Below, in pieces: positions 26,807 to 42,306 of a stretch of DNA of 64,000 nucleotides (position 1 is the stretch's first letter; each line of letters opens with the position of its first letter). This stretch comes from Lithospermum erythrorhizon (taxonomy: Eukaryota > Streptophyta > Magnoliopsida > Boraginales > Boraginaceae): NCBI GenBank assembly GCA_019722365.1, contig JADFUC010000709.1, positions 2,542,001-2,606,000 on the forward strand, in the 5' to 3' direction. The translations under genes were made by a program, and so were the position numbers. Under the pieces are notes generated by a model that searched no databases, was not told the DNA's origin, and was given only the letters and a program-made list of their open reading frames with translations.

Positions 26807-27248
26807 TTCCGCTGAGAATCGATGGCTAAAATATATCAGGCGGCTATAAATGTGAACTATAAATTAACCTCAAATAATGTTGGCCAATAATAATATTCAA
26901 ATATATTTCTGAAAACAACTCACAATATAATATAACACTCTATTTTGAAGACACTTTTTTATTTTATCAACCTCCTCACTACACTTCTTAAGAACAAACT
27001 TTTACTCTACAAATGCACTATGCTATTTGTAGTTCACTTGGTAGATGAATGAACTCCAAAGTTCATCATCTATTTATATTACAAATTTTCCAACATTCCA
27101 CTATTAGGAATTTAATGCATGGTGCAATTTTCAACAAGTCTAAGCATAGGAGTTGACATTTATTTTTAGACATATGTCTATTAGTATTAGTGATGTCTTT
27201 TGATGATCTAATTGGATGATGTATTGATGATGACAATGATGTTTAACA
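26807..27248 (-). repeat. 5' LTR of the outer copia element
   Basis: About 442 bp, homologous to 13846-14308. In element orientation it starts TGTTA at 27248. A degraded complement of initiator tRNA-Met (minus-strand reading ATTGGATTCGAGCC) lies immediately inside it, at about 26792-26806, marking the other end. Confidence 0.75.
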
Positions 27249-27253
27249 CCCAA

Positions 27254-27984
27254 TGGCCTTGAGGTATCGAATCTTTTGTTTTTATAAATTTTGATAAGTG
27301 CTCTTTATTAAATTTATGCCTCTAATTTTCACGCGTTCGTAATGAAGGTGTAGAATTACTACATTTCAAGTTATTTCTTGATTCGGTTTGGATTTTATTA
27401 AAATTAGATCGACTTGATTTTATTAAATGGAACAGTTTCAAAACACGATTATGTGTAGTATAAACTGGACTACTTAGATTTGGAATCGGCCCGAAATAAG
27501 GGTAAATCGATTCAAACTCAACTCGGGATTGGTTTGAAACGGTTGTTATTAAAGGGTAATTTAGTCAATGTTCATGTTAATAAGTGCATACATGGAGTAT
27601 ACTAATACAATTTCCGATATACGAATTATTAACCCAAAAAAAATTACTAATTTCGGATATTGGATTCATTTGCACATCACATATATTAAAACTTAACCTT
27701 ATACGGAGTAACAAAGTAATATATATGCAAAGTTATCCATTTTCATGTACTATATATGAATTGATCTAAATAATACGGAGTACTGTATATTATTAATAAG
27801 TCAAATAAAGATAATGATAAGCAGTAGAATTGGTGTAGTATTACTTACACGCACTAGATACAAATATTACTCATTACATTATTTTGAATTTGCATGTTTG
27901 ACCAGGCAGCAATAATGTGTGGGTTTGGTAGTGGTCCACTGATCTTAATCAAAGATTTTATCCTCGTGTTAAATTTGAGATTAA
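27254..27984. other. AT-rich spacer, former distal SMR upstream region
   Basis: No gene seen. If the copia element were removed, this sequence would continue the region upstream of SMR. Short cggagta/tactccg words occur here and elsewhere in the window. Confidence 0.5.
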
Positions 27985-27993
27985 TTATTAAAT

Positions 27994-29006
27994 GGCTAAT
28001 TAACTATTGATATCTGGATTATCGTTTAATTTTCAACTTGCCTCTTAAATTTTGTCATCTTTTCAATCTTACCTCTTGAATTTTTGTATCTTTTAACCTT
28101 GCCCCTTGTATTATTTATCTTTTCAGAGTTGCCCCCTCAAACGCATTTTTTAATTAAAATATATAAAAGTTCATATAACATGAGGGCAAAAAAGAAATTA
28201 CACAATTATTAAATTTATAAGACATAATTTAAAATAACTTAACATATCGAAACCTTTTATAATAATTAAAATACAATATAATTTTTAATTTAACCTTCTT
28301 TCTTCTCCGATGCACCCCATCCGGCTTAGTAATTGTGTAATATGCACTGTTTCGAGAACGCAAGGAGCCACGATGAGACGGAAGATGTGGTTGCAGAACA
28401 TGAATGTCGGTGTATGGTGGATTCAAATGCAATTATTAGCATGTCTGATTTCATCCCCCACCCCCTTCCATTTGAGCTTCTTAAAAGAACATCAATGCAG
28501 ATCAAGACAAACAAACATTAAACCAAACAAAAGTACTACTCCATTTAAGACTATAAGTTAATTAAAAATACCTAAAATGCTGAAATTCAAAAAGCTCAAT
28601 TTAGCTACTATTGTTTGGATCTGAATAAGATTATATCTTTGAAGATCTCCAAAACACACTTCAACGTGAACTCAACTATTCAACGTGAAGTGGGGTGGGG
28701 GAATGGGTTGGAGAAGAAAGGGGGTTAAATTAAAAATTATGTTATATTTTAATTATTATAAAAGTTTCCCACATCTTAAGTTATTTTAAAATATTGTTAA
28801 TAAATTTAGTAATTGTGTAATTTCTTTTTTACCCTCGTGTTATATGAAATTTTTATATATTTTGATTAAAAAATATGTTTGAAGACATACAAAAGATAAA
28901 TAGTAAGAGAGCGTGAATACAAGTTAGAGGCGGGGAGGTTGAAAAGATGGCCATAGAAGGCACAAATTGAAAATTAAAAGATAGTCGAGCAAATGTTTAA
29001 TTAGCC
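27994..29006. mobile_element. Non-autonomous Mutator-like element (long TIRs)
   Basis: Terminal inverted repeats of about 315-325 bp (27994-28320 and 28690-29006) begin with GGCTAATTAA at both ends. The element is flanked by perfect 9-bp direct repeats TTATTAAAT at 27985-27993 and 29007-29015. Long TIRs plus a 9-bp duplication are the hallmark of Mutator-like elements. The interior of about 370 bp has no transposase; it contains two short overlapping frames (28310-28561 and 28333-28521) that I cannot assign, so a captured host fragment (Pack-MULE) is possible but unproven. Confidence 0.85.
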
Positions 29007-29015
29007 TTATTAAAT

Positions 29016-30003
29016 GGCACTATTGATAATTGAATATTGAATTTATTGTTCATGTACACATGGACGTACGTGTGCAAGTAGTTAACCACTGAATTTGAGA
29101 AACTGATCAGTTCACATAAAACTAGCTAGCTGACTTAGGGCACTGTAAATAATTATACTCATACGGAGTATTAATTAATTACTCCGTAGTTATTAATGTA
29201 CTATAACAGGAGAACTTTTATTTTTTCATTTACATAATGTACTTCTTAGTTTAATTTGTGCCACGAAAGTTATCTCATTAGTTTTAATACTACCTCCTTT
29301 ACGTTTATAAGTTTTATACTCACTTCTATTTTTATTACTTGACATTTTACACTTTGACACAATAAAACTAATTTGTTTTTTATTTTTTTACCTATATAAC
29401 CTCATTCAAGGAAAAAATGAAAGTAGGAGGGATCGAAGAATTTGTTTAATCATACGAAATTTTCACAAACGTTATTATTTTACTTTAAAAGTCAACCACA
29501 TACTTTTCTCAATATGCAAATTAAAGCATAACATGAAGTTAAAAGCTCCATGCTTTTGTTAAGACTTATTTTTGTCACCTACAAGTGTGCTTTAGAAATG
29601 CAGTTGACATAAACTAGTTAAGAAGTCTAAAAGATGTTATACTTTGAACTTTGTTATGTATATTACATTTATCAAACTCATGCATATCTTCATACTTTGA
29701 GATTGCACATATCTAGAAAAAGACAATGACCATTTTAATTACTTTTTTATTTATAAAAGCTCCCTTTTGTTTGTTTAATTTAACTTTCCACAAGAATAAT
29801 GAGAACTGTTTGATGTTACATCTACCAAAAAATATTGAAATTGAAACATAGCTTATAGATAAAAAGATGGAACATCTATTGAACAAAGTAAAAGCAAATG
29901 GATTGTGTTTAATTACTGATGTAGTATAAAGTAGTGTTACATACGAAGAAGAAGCTTGCACTAGCCGAATACAATATACAATAAGATTTCATTATGCAAT
30001 TCT
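29016..30003. other. Spacer with a possible Stowaway-like MITE
   Basis: AT-rich spacer that includes the 3' flank of the aminotransferase gene. About 29289-29434 starts with ctacctcctttacg and ends with the near-inverted gtaggagggat, a weak Stowaway-type fold-back element of about 145 bp. Nothing else is recognised. Confidence 0.4.
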
Positions 30004-34274
<4,271 letters not shown>

Positions 34275-35875
34275 GATGAACTGTATATTTCTTTCCAGAG
34301 TGTGAAAAAACACTTAGATAAAATCCTGAAAATATTAGCCGAAGGCTTTTCTTTTCAGCAAACAACACGAGGAATAAGCTAAATCATTAATAATAAAGGT
34401 CAGTCGTTAAAAGAGTGCAAGAATTTCTCCAGTATAAGCAGAATCCTATGAAATTTTTGACAGGTTAGTAAAGATAATTTCAAAGGTAACAAACACCATA
34501 AACGATAGGATTGGACTGGTAACTAGTTAGTTCAAGAACCACATAAAACTCATACAGTGCATGAAGGGACAGAATCTCACTCAGACCAATATAATCATCA
34601 ATTAAGGCAATGCATAAATCAACAGTAATGGACAACTCTAGTGAAACAAGATTTATATAACTCAAGAAGAAACTCTAAACATGCAAGAATCTAACTTAAG
34701 GTAAACCCTGTTGAAAAAAACTAAGAAATAAGTTGATAGCTAATAACAATCTAAAATCAGAATAGAATCATAATGTTATAAAAAAGGAAGATACCCAACT
34801 AACAGTTCTTGAATTCCTAGATGGATGCAAATAAGATCATGAATAGTAAAGATATATTCTTGATTACAAAAAGGTTCAAGAATATACTACCTTTATAGCT
34901 GCAAACTGAATGTTTACTCTGCAGAAAGTGAGAATGGTCTGCTAAATGCAATAGAGGCCAAGTGTAGTCAAATAGTTGGAATAAATATACTGCATGTTAA
35001 ATATATCCAGAATGATTGAGGAACATAAAATTTTGCTAAGTAGATAAACAATAAATAAATAAAATAATAAACGTTGCTATTCTATAATGACTTTTTGTCT
35101 CATGCAAGATTGGTAACTTGGTTATGTGGCACTGAAGCAAAGATGAAGAGTTCTGAAGAAACACCACAACCACTGAAGAAGGGATTGGATTATTTGAAAT
35201 TTGGCCCTCAAATTCTTGTGCTATGTGGATAATTCACGTTTGAGTAAGTGTGGTGCTGTTTCATCTTGTAGTTTGTGGCTTCTACAAATTGAAATAATTG
35301 ATAATCAAATTCGTTTTCATTCAACTTTTGGACTTGATTGATGAACTGAAATCTGAAAAATAGAATGGTGCTAAATATTAAATTAAACACGACTTTTTGA
35401 TAATAATATTGTGTAACTAGAATTAAATTAGTTTATTCACTCCAAAAATCAAGCTTTATCTCACAAAGTGGAATCAACTATATGAATACATTTCCAGTTC
35501 TATATTTGGTAATCACTTATGTCCTTTAAGATATAGAGTACAAATACTCCGTAATAAATTTGATAACATTGTTGATATATTAACACTAGAGTAAGAATTA
35601 TGGTACCCTAGTTAGGGTTGTACCAAGTAAACAGGGAGGCAACATATCAGTCAATGGTTGATAAGAATGCAAGTAAATTTGAACAATTCATCAAATTAAA
35701 GAACAATATCTGGAAACAAGAAGATTTTCACAAATCTAAAAATTGTAACAAAACCTCTGGAAAGGAAAGGTTTGCAGCCTGTTAGCCTAATGCAGAAACT
35801 GAACTAATAGAACTATAATAAACTCTCGAAGAGCAAACTTTTGCTCTATAAAGGATCTTCGTGCAAGAAACTCAA
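34275..35875. other. Upstream region of GGAT and 3' flank of RPP2
   Basis: No coding gene. The region should hold the 5' UTR intron, first exon and promoter of the minus-strand aminotransferase, and the 3' UTR of RPP2. A splice-acceptor-like AG at about 34281-34282 (read on the minus strand) supports a 5' UTR intron; the matching donor was not located. Short frames here are chance. Confidence 0.45.
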
Positions 35876-37965
35876 CTAATCAAAGAGACTGAAGCCCAAA
35901 TCCTGCATAAAAAAGGTTCCAATTAGTCGCGCTTAAGAACCAAGAATCAGGTAAGGCGACTATATGAAACAAGATATCATGCATTAACTCATTGGAATAT
36001 GATGCATTGTATACACAAGATGTTTTAAAATTGCACTGTACAATATATAAAAAACAACACCAATCATTTATGTCAATAAACAAATAAAGTGAGTAGCTTA
36101 ATACTCCGTAGTAAAGGCTTACATCATCAGATTCATCTTTTTCCTCGGCCTTCTCTTCCTTGGCTTCAGCTGCAGCTGGAGCCACAGCACCACCAGCTCC
36201 ACTGGCAGGGGCAGCTACAGCCATAGCCCCACCTGATGGAACCGATGCCAACTTTTCCCTACCGGAAGCAATTAGCTCTGTGATATCCTTGCCATGAACT
36301 TCCTTGAGAAGAATTTCAATCCTCTCATCATCAGCGTCCACACCAACTGTTTGACATTCAAAGAAATCCAAAATGAGATTTATCACCTAAAAACTTCTAA
36401 AAAAACACAATACTCATAAATTTCCGGGATAGTGACATTTATAACATTAGTTAAATATTAACGAGTATAAAATCCACACACACATATGTTAGTGTAACAT
36501 ACTTTTCCATCTAGAAAATGCATCAATAGTAACTACTGTATAACTAAATAATGTTTCTCCAAATATTCTGATACAATATGTAATAACCAAATCTAAAGTT
36601 GGAAATTATTTTATGTTTAGCAGGAATAATGCGATTATAACAATTTTGCCTAGTTAATTATGTTTAACTATGATGAAATTGGATATAAGTACAATTATGA
36701 CCAAGTAATATTGGTACGACCAAATATAATTAATGACTTGAGGCTCAAGTATTTGATTGGCCATTTGGTTTATTTCATTGATAGATTACCTATTTTGAGA
36801 AGGTTATACTAACCTAAACATAGGACGTTTTCGTTTTTCCGTGGTCAACTTTGACCATTAATAACTTTTTACTCTTTAATTCAATAAATATAAAATTGAT
36901 AACAATGAATTTGTCTTTAAATTTCTTTTATAATATAATAAAAAAGTTATTGATGGTTAAAGTTCGACACGAAAAAAACGAAAAAGTGTTACATTTTGAA
37001 TTGGAGAGAGTATAGGAACTAGTTCCCTTAATACCAATATGTGACTGCAAAAATAAGACAAAGAAAGGCATTTTGATTCAATGTTAAAAAGCTTTCTTCT
37101 ACATCATGTCGAATCTCATATTAATATTAAGGAGATCTTATCTATATTGAACATTTAGGTTAATATTTTCTTCTCAAAATATGAGTTGGTAAACTATTAT
37201 ATGTAGGAATTGGACCAATCAAATATTTGAGCCTCAACTCAATAATTTATATTCACTAGAGCATATATTAGTTAACCATTATTTTACTTTTAACTCAATT
37301 AATAACAAAGTACTTACCTTTAAACTATTTCAATGTTTGATCATTTAGGTTTTGTTATTACAACCAAATTAACAAAACAAATATGAAACAAAGAACCAAA
37401 TAAATTATGCATACAAACGAACATAATAAAATAATATTCAAACAACATTTTAAAACATTCACCCCTAACTAAGCACTTCGATTTTAATTTTAAGTTTTAC
37501 CCTAACCCGATTCAACGGACTTAAACGGCAAATGTGAGTAATTTCTACCAACCAAAGAATGTTCTTCTTATGTCATCATAAAAGAAAAAGCAAACAATAT
37601 TTGAAAGATTCACCTAAATTCCTCCTCAACTACCTCGGCCTTGGAGTTAAATTCTAAGTTTTAGCTGTCACCTAAGATTCAGCTTAACCACAAATGTAGT
37701 TTACTTACCAGACCCAAAATAAATGTTCTCACATCATCATACATGAAGATCCAAAAATTAAAACATTTTAAACATTCACCTCAACTACCCTCGACCCCCC
37801 GCAAGCACTTTTTAAAAAATTTACCGTCACCTAGATACACCTAATCAAAACTTAGAAATTGCAAATGCTATACTTACCAGACCCAAGAATGTTCTTCATG
37901 TCAACAGCAGAAGGACTAGTGTTACCAGCCAACACAGCAAGCAAATAAGCTGCTACAAACTTCAT
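35876..37965 (-). CDS. RPP2: 60S acidic ribosomal protein P2
   Basis: Component of the ribosomal stalk, which with P1 and P0 recruits translational GTPases to the large subunit. Three coding exons: 37878-37965 (starts [12 protein letters not shown]), 36123-36346 ([17 protein letters not shown], then an Ala/Gly/Pro-rich hinge and an [12 protein letters not shown] acidic run) and 35876-35902 (DLGFSLFD then TAG). They sum to 339 nt, 112 residues, the normal family length. The C-terminal acidic tail ending GFSLFD is the conserved stalk tail. A short terminal exon of 27 nt and a second intron of 1.5 kb are notable. A further intron in the 5' UTR is likely (about 37968-38211), since an AG lies two bases before the ATG. 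Start and splice sites are consistent, with no frame breaks. Confidence 0.95.
36806..37014. mobile_element. Fold-back MITE in an RPP2 intron
   Basis: About 210 bp whose two halves are inverted: the left arm (acgttttcgtttttccgtgg...gaccattaataactttttac) pairs with the right arm (aaaaaagttattgatggtta...cgaaaaaaacgaaaaagtg). The outer ends (ctaacctaaac and gagagagta) weakly resemble Stowaway termini. It lies inside the 1.5-kb second RPP2 intron and would be spliced out. Confidence 0.6.
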
Positions 37966-38211
37966 CTCTGCATCACTCAATCTTAATCAAATCAGTAGAA
38001 AAATTATACAATTAATTAAATACAAAGTTATTAAATCAACACAAATAACTTCAATTTCAATTAAATTAATAATGGTAATAATAAAATACCACCAATTCAT
38101 ATACTTTCACCAAATATAATGAAACAAATGATAAATTTAATTATTAAAATTCAAAACTAGACAATCTTTTTGGGATAAATTAGTATATAATGTGAAAAAG
38201 GAATAACATAC

Positions 38212-38320
38212 TGAATGGATACTTTGATTTGAGATAAAATGATCAAATTGTAGAGATTATGCAGCTTTTGTTAAGGAATTTTTGCAGATTAATAGTCCAA
38301 TTTATAAAGCTAGGGTTTTG
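38212..38320 (-). promoter_or_regulatory. RPP2 core promoter: telo-box, TATA, 5' leader
   Basis: Read on the minus strand, AAACCCTAG (310-318 of the 38 kb block) is a telo-box, an element common in promoters of plant translation genes. It is followed directly by TTTATAAA at 38301-38308. The leader then runs to a possible 5' UTR donor (ATTCA/GTATG) at 38212/38211, with the acceptor just before the ATG. The telo-box role is established for ribosomal protein genes; the leader exon is inferred. Confidence 0.6.
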
Positions 38321-39480
38321 GTTTAATTTAATTAGAAGGAATTTTGGCTGGCATTGCACCTGTGTTGTCAGCTCTGTAAATACATTTGGACATGGATCGA
38401 TCAATCAACACACATTGCCGAAATATCCTACATAAATGTACGTAGAAGCGGTATTGCCATAATACTTGAAGACTACTCTCTCCGCTTTTTAACAACAGAT
38501 TGTTGGGGATTTAAAAATATTAACTTATTACGTAACTTACATTATAATATAAAGCGCATATTTAAACGTGAAAAACTATATTGGGAATTTTGAAAAGGTA
38601 TATCAAATTAGAACAATCAATTTTTGAAAAAAGTTAAAATTTTCAGCGTATCATGTATTTAAAACTGAGACCAACTATAGACCGAACCTATTTGCTTTAA
38701 CAGGAAAAAGAAATAGACACCAGATCGACATCACTCACAAGCCAAAAAAACTAATATATCACTCACGCTTTATCAATTCACATATTTATCATTGGCTTAA
38801 AACCCAGTTATTTCCTCATTCAATTTAATCCTGCTAACAGAGATCTCTTAATTTTTTCAAAAAAATATTAGGGGTAATTTCCTTGTTCTATTACATTGAA
38901 TTTAGATTAGAATTTGATTTTGAGATGATTTCAAATCTAAAAAATAATGGGTATTCATTTAAAGTCCCACCATCTTCTTTCAACAACCCACCGACCTCGA
39001 CCCTTCACCCACCCCTTATTCTCAAATCAACATAATCGCCCCCCCCACCCCACCTCGATCCAACAAGAGCGACATGCTTACGAATTTTCTACGAGCGAGA
39101 TCTACGCGATTAAACTTGCAAGGTATTTCGGCTTCAAGTATCATCACCCAATTTTTATTTGTTTTGTTTGGACTTAAAAAGAAGGTTTATTGGGCACATG
39201 ACACCTAAACTATCTCGTAATTTTACGCCCCCGAACTATTTTATCTTGCCTGTATGTTTCATATACTTTTGCCCACACCTCTAGACCTAATTTCACCAAA
39301 ATAGTAAATGACGATATTACTCTTAAAAACACTCTCAGAAATATTTTATCCTACATTATACCATGCTGTTATATGCACGTTAAATGACTATTTATCCTAC
39401 ATTAAACACTATTTTGTCCCTAACACTCACACCAAGATAAGAACTAAAGTGTGAGGCCAAGACGAATATTTTACATAATT
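38321..39480. other. Spacer upstream of RPP2
   Basis: No gene recognised. Frames at 38354-38593 and 38947-39177 have no known domain. Near 39190-39400 the wording (cacctaaactat, cccgaactattt) resembles terminal regions of non-autonomous Mutator-like elements in plants, but no partner inverted repeat was located. Confidence 0.4.
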
Positions 39481-39494
39481 AAAAATAAACCCCA

Positions 39495-39720
39495 CACTTT
39501 TATTCTCACCCACCCAGCTTCTCTTCACCCTACCCTAACCCCACCTCATTCATCACTTCACCCTACCCCCACCAACCTCGCCCCATCTCCCCACTACCAC
39601 CACCCCCACCCCCACCAAACCGCCCCCACCACTACCGCCCCCTTGCAACCACGAAACCCCTAACACCCGCCTCCCTCACCCCCACTCGGCCCCACCATGC
39701 CCCCTACCCCTTTCACAATC
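39495..39720. repeat. C-rich low-complexity tract
   Basis: About 225 bp dominated by runs such as caccccc and ccaccccca, with almost no G on the + strand. The minus strand therefore carries many G3-G5 runs that could form G-quadruplexes. It gives rise to low-complexity Pro/His/Thr-rich frames (39451-39663) that should not be read as genes. Confidence 0.7.
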
Positions 39721-41294
39721 CTCGGTTCAAATTCAGACCACCCTCTCTCGCTATAATCTGTTAATATAGTAGTAGCGTACAAAAGACCATTACTCCGAAG
39801 GCTTTGATTTGGATGGTTTAGTTTGGAAAAGTCAAACCTCCTAGACTCTATGCTACAACACCAGTAATATAGGCCATTGAAAGCAAAAGCAATATAGGCA
39901 ACAATGATAATTGAATGGTCAAATGACATCAATATGTTTCTAGTTTTAGTTTGCCTCGATGGAGTTAATAAGTCAATCTTGAATATGTTAGCTAATTGTT
40001 TTTTTTTTTCTGCCTGCTTAAATTTAACGCATGATTTCTGAAACCAGCAGGGAAAGTGGACGTTTGTCAGATTCACTATGTAAACCAAATGGACATCACT
40101 TGTTTGCTCGCTTTTACAATCACGAGTCTCAGCCCAGGTAATGCGTGGTGGCGGGTAGCTATTGTGGTTAAAGAAGAAAGAAGAACTATTTAAAATGCTT
40201 CATGTTAGGGTAAAATAATATTTTAACTCATGAAAGCTAAAATTGTGCCTAAAGCTGCCTCTCGCATGAACGAGGCTCAAAGGCTTGCACAAAGAAATAT
40301 AGTGGACCTCGCTACAGCAAAGTATGAAATAGTTTAGTATCATATAAAATTGCCGAGAAGTTCGAGTTACCAAAAAGCCTTAAAGAACCCAATAACTAAT
40401 TAAGTGAACTAGACTCTGATACACGTAAAGATCAAAACTTTGAAGAAAAAAAAATTCAAGAACTAATTAAGTGAATTAGGTTCATATACACATAAAAGTC
40501 AAAACTTTGAAATATTGATTCGTTACCCATCGGGTCGAAAGCACTCGCTGGTTTCGGTTGCAAAGTCATCAGCGGCAGGAACGTTGTAATGGGCGCTGTA
40601 GGGTTCTGATTATGCTGGATTTGGAGTAATAGCGGGGGTCGGCGTTTAGGGTGGGTAATGGGCGGGCTGGATTGTTGAAATAAGCATTGCGAGACTTTTT
40701 AAATAGATAACTGTTTTACTTTTATACTAAAAATCGTCTCAATCTAATTCTCTGTAAGACAGCTTTAATTTATGGACTAATCACCTTTATATTTTTGATA
40801 AAATCAGATTTACAAATTAACGATCACTGAACTTAAAGTAGCTTAGTTAAGTGGCTTTTTTAAACATAAACGACGAATATGACGGACCGCCGTGCCAATA
40901 ATCTAACTAAATTTTTTTTGAAACATGACTGATGTACAATTCCATTAACCCAAAAGAAATTCAAAACTAAATTTCATACATAAAAATGTAATACACACAA
41001 ATAGAAAAAGAAATAAAGATTGAAATAAAACAGAAAGCATCATCAATCATCAACAAATAATTAATAACCATACATGATGTGTAGGCGTTTTTTTCCTTGA
41101 ATGTAAACCCGCGCAATGACTTCACAACGATCACGTTCAAATTCATCCGCAAAAATCTCAAACAAGTTTTTATATTTATTCTACATCCCATCTCCAATCA
41201 AAACCACCCTCCTCATCTGAACTGGCCAAGAAGGAGAATACAGAGAAAGAGAAGAATACCAAAATAAAATTTTAAAAAACCAAGAAAACCAAAA
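39721..41294. other. Spacer with a short tandem duplication
   Basis: No gene is recognised; the minus frame 39660-40088 runs into the C-rich tract and is probably chance. At about 40390-40510 a unit of about 65 bp containing aactaattaagtgaa and gtcaaaactttgaa is duplicated with minor changes. The last 200 bp before 41295 should be the promoter and leader of the PMEI-like gene; tttatatttatt near 41171 is a weak TATA candidate. Confidence 0.45.
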
Positions 41295-42306
41295 TGGCTT
41301 CCAAGAGTTTCAACTCTTTCTCATTGCTCTCTCTTGCCATATTTGGTGCCATCCTCCTATCTCAAGGGCTTGTTGAAGCTAGAGGCAGAGTTGGTGTCAA
41401 CCCATTTCACAAAAAGCACGATGTTCTCCGCTATGCATTTGGTATGGTGTGAAGAATGCCAAAACTGAAAAAGAGGCATCCATTAATGCAATCACATCCA
41501 CTCGTGTCTTGGCTGCTCAAATCCCAGTGCTCACCAAAGCTGTCACCGACACTGTTAACCAAGGTAGGTTCGATTCCTAGTAGCGGATTAGTCTTGTTCT
41601 AAGGGTGTTCAGTCGAACATCCAATTTTTTGTAGAAATGAAAAAATGACGTCGTAATATAAATATACTCTCCTCCTCCTAGAAGATTGTCCCATTTGTTT
41701 TATCATGCATGGTAAAAGAGTAACCAATTTACTGATGAAATGCTTTTTGTATTCAAAATTAACAAATTGTTAGTGAAATGTTAGAAATAAATATTTTAAA
41801 AGTTTTCAATAAAGTTATTCCAACACATTGAAAATAATTTTATTTTCAAATTTGAAAAGTCAATTCATCAAAATTCAAAATATAACACCTTAGATTAACC
41901 GATAGTTGAAATATTAATGTATTAATTAATTTTATTATTATGGTTAAAAAATAATAGTAATTGTAATTTTATGTATAAAATATTTAAAATTTATAAAGTA
42001 TAATTCGAACATTCATTACTAATGTACTGAATCCGCACAGGTGTGACCGACCCCACTGCTAAAGAATCTGTCATCAAGCAATGCACTGAGGTCTTCCAAA
42101 ACGCTGTTGAAGATCTTGATTTATCCCTTGCTGCTGTTGGTTCTGATGATGTTTTCACAGCTGCCACCAAATTGTCTGCCATCAATTTATCTGATTGCTC
42201 TGATGCCATGGACGAGTTTGGTGTCACCCTACCCATGCAGAAAGTTGTTACACAATTTCAGAGGCAAGTCAGCAACTGCTTGGCTGTTGTTCAATCTAAA
42301 CAATAA
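41295..42306 (+). pseudogene. PMEI/invertase inhibitor-like gene, frame broken
   Basis: Plant invertase/pectin methylesterase inhibitor family: small secreted four-helix proteins that block pectin methylesterase or acid invertase in the apoplast. Exon 1 (41295-41563) encodes a hydrophobic signal peptide (SFNSFSLLSLA, then GAILLSQGLVEA) and, in another frame, YGVKNAKTEKEAS and ITSTRVLAAQIPVLTKAVTD. After a GT/AG intron (41564-42040), exon 2 (42041-42306) encodes KQCTEVFQNAVEDLDLSL, then NLSDCSDAMDEFGV and QRQVSNCLAVV, typical of helices 2-4 of the domain. The two exons total 535 nt, not a multiple of three, and the frame is lost at about 41430-41450. The N-terminal cysteine pair usual in PMEIs is absent, so some sequence is probably missing. 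Either a recent pseudogene or a sequence error in exon 1; exon 2 is clean. Confidence 0.7.

Larger units (their letters stand above)
13846..27248 (-). mobile_element. Ty1-copia retrotransposon, split by inner LTR element
   Basis: Minus-strand LTR retrotransposon with similar direct repeats at 13846-14308 and 26807-27248. Reading on the minus strand: 5' LTR; a degraded primer-binding site (near 26792-26806, close to the complement of initiator tRNA-Met); a gag remnant with zinc knuckle; the inner insertion; then integrase, reverse transcriptase and RNase H; a polypurine tract (about 14309-14320 read on the minus strand); and the 3' LTR starting TGTTA. Domain order integrase before RT identifies Ty1-copia. 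Numerous stops and frameshifts make it dead. No convincing 5-bp target duplication was seen. After removing the inner element it is about 5 kb, normal for copia. Confidence 0.85.

Noticed and set aside
40967..41197. Minus-strand 76-codon frame upstream of the PMEI-like gene
   Set aside because: Low-complexity hydrophobic frame in promoter sequence with no homology I recognise.
41560..41590. tRNA-like T-loop wording (ggttcgattcc)
   Set aside because: It starts at the splice donor of the PMEI-like exon 1 and lacks an acceptor stem, D-arm and A-box upstream.
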